From assembly GCA_021821585.1 (NCBI GenBank), contig JAKACF010000213.1:1-5287 (forward strand): a stretch of DNA of 5,287 bases, read 5' to 3'. The notes beneath the pieces are model-generated. The model ran no database searches. It saw only the letters and a list, made by a program, of their open reading frames with translations, and was not told the DNA's origin. Positions 5,030 to 5,287 of this stretch are shown one piece after another. Within the stretch, counting starts at the first letter, position 1. Each line of letters starts with the position of its first letter. A program made the translations under genes and the position numbers. The DNA is from Actinomycetes bacterium. Lineage in GTDB: Bacteria > Actinomycetota > Acidimicrobiia > Acidimicrobiales > Bog-793.

Positions 5030-5287
5030 GGGGAGCCTCCGGCCCCGAGGGTCCGGCGATCGTCCCGGGCGGGCCGCCCCGCCGTCCCGGTGGACGAGGG
5101 CCACCGCGGGCACCTGGCGCCGGAGCGGACCCGTCGCCGGGAGAGCACCGCCACGGTCATGTCCTCCTCCTCCACCGCCGCCGGTCGGCGACGGTCACCG
5201 AGGAGTCTGGCGCATGCGGCCCACTCGTGCTCGGAGGGGACGAGGGTGCTCCGGCGGTTCGCCCGGGCCGGGCGCTCCCTGTCGCCG
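5026..5287 (-). CDS. Unidentified reading frame, C-terminal part, runs off right edge
   Basis: A minus-strand frame enters at the right edge (first full codon at 5286), is open for 86 codons and ends with TGA at 5028-5026, sharing four bases (GTGA) with the MmcQ/YjbR start. Its third codon positions are nearly all G or C, as in the real genes here. The more protein-like part is near the edge: TLVPSEHEWAACARLLG, then about ten residues and EEEDMTVAVLSRR. This faintly recalls the C-terminal half of PIN-domain toxins (VPxxxxW...RLL, then D..IA.LA), but the expected later motif with the final aspartate is absent and the last 40 residues are R/S/P/G-rich. I do not recognise it with confidence; it may be a divergent gene tail, a decayed PIN gene, or chance openness in GC-rich DNA. 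The stop overlap and the downstream ribosome binding site lying within it are the best arguments that it is translated. Confidence 0.4.
   Translation of the reverse strand, partial: GDRERPARANRRSTLVPSEHEWAACARLLGDRRRPAAVEEEDMTVAVLSRRRVRSGARCPRWPSSTGTAGRPARDDRRTLGAGGSP

Noticed and set aside
5030..5113. Earlier GTG start for the MmcQ/YjbR protein, adding 28 residues.
   Set aside because: The added residues are low-complexity R/P/G, the family starts near residue 1 of the shorter form, and the ribosome binding site and GTGA overlap support 5029.
5149..5287. Plus-strand frame beginning at the ATG at 5159, considered as a gene start at the right edge.
   Set aside because: The translation is S/R-rich without recognisable structure and has no good ribosome binding site; the minus-strand frame has better support through its overlap with the next gene.
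1..5287. Mobile elements, CRISPR repeats, tRNA or rRNA genes, riboswitches and phage attachment sites.
   Set aside because: No repeated spacer structure, transposase, cloverleaf or known RNA motif was recognised by reading both strands; the space is almost fully used by protein genes.

Overview
The window is a very G+C-rich chromosomal segment whose real reading frames have third codon positions that are almost all G or C. Together with the protein types (a PAS/GAF signalling protein of the kind found in actinobacteria, a single-domain STAS antagonist, and several genes starting with GTG), this points to a high-GC actinobacterium. An uncultured or Acidimicrobiia-like lineage is possible, but this is an inference and the species cannot be read from the sequence. 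No rRNA, tRNA, CRISPR array, insertion sequence or phage gene is visible, and the segment looks like ordinary densely packed chromosome.

Layout, left to right. (1) Minus strand, 1-979: a short STAS-domain anti-anti-sigma-type protein (677-979), followed downstream by the N-terminal 198 residues of a PAS + GAF sensor protein that runs off the left edge (1-594). The C-terminal output domain is outside the window. It is either a SpoIIE-type PP2C phosphatase or a histidine kinase, and the STAS neighbour favours the phosphatase and a partner-switching module. (2) Plus strand, 1078-1728: an uncharacterised four-helix membrane protein, divergent from the STAS gene across a 98-bp gap that contains an inverted repeat. 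(3) Plus strand, 1768-2337: a type I signal peptidase with its serine/lysine dyad intact, separated from gene 2 by a perfect 7-bp-stem hairpin. (4) Minus strand, 2343-3653: a DinF-like MATE family transporter, convergent with the peptidase (5-bp gap). (5) Plus strand, 3731-4657: an aldose 1-epimerase-like protein, divergent from the transporter (77-bp gap). (6) Minus strand, 4661-5029: a MmcQ/YjbR family protein, convergent with the epimerase (3-bp gap). (7) Minus strand, 5026 to the right edge: the tail of an unidentified reading frame whose stop overlaps the MmcQ/YjbR start as GTGA.

Most genes are single transcription units in alternating directions, so little can be concluded about shared pathways. 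The two likely operons are STAS + PAS/GAF sensor (signalling) and unknown ORF + MmcQ/YjbR protein. One recurring theme is the start signals. Three genes (STAS, signal peptidase, MATE) lack a Shine-Dalgarno sequence and carry a TANNNT element 6-9 nt before the start codon, as expected for leaderless mRNAs, whereas the membrane protein and the MmcQ/YjbR protein have clear GGAGG-type ribosome binding sites. I did not find a convincing new multi-gene system. The best leads are the off-window effector of the STAS module, the uncharacterised membrane protein next to it, and the translationally coupled partial ORF at the right edge.
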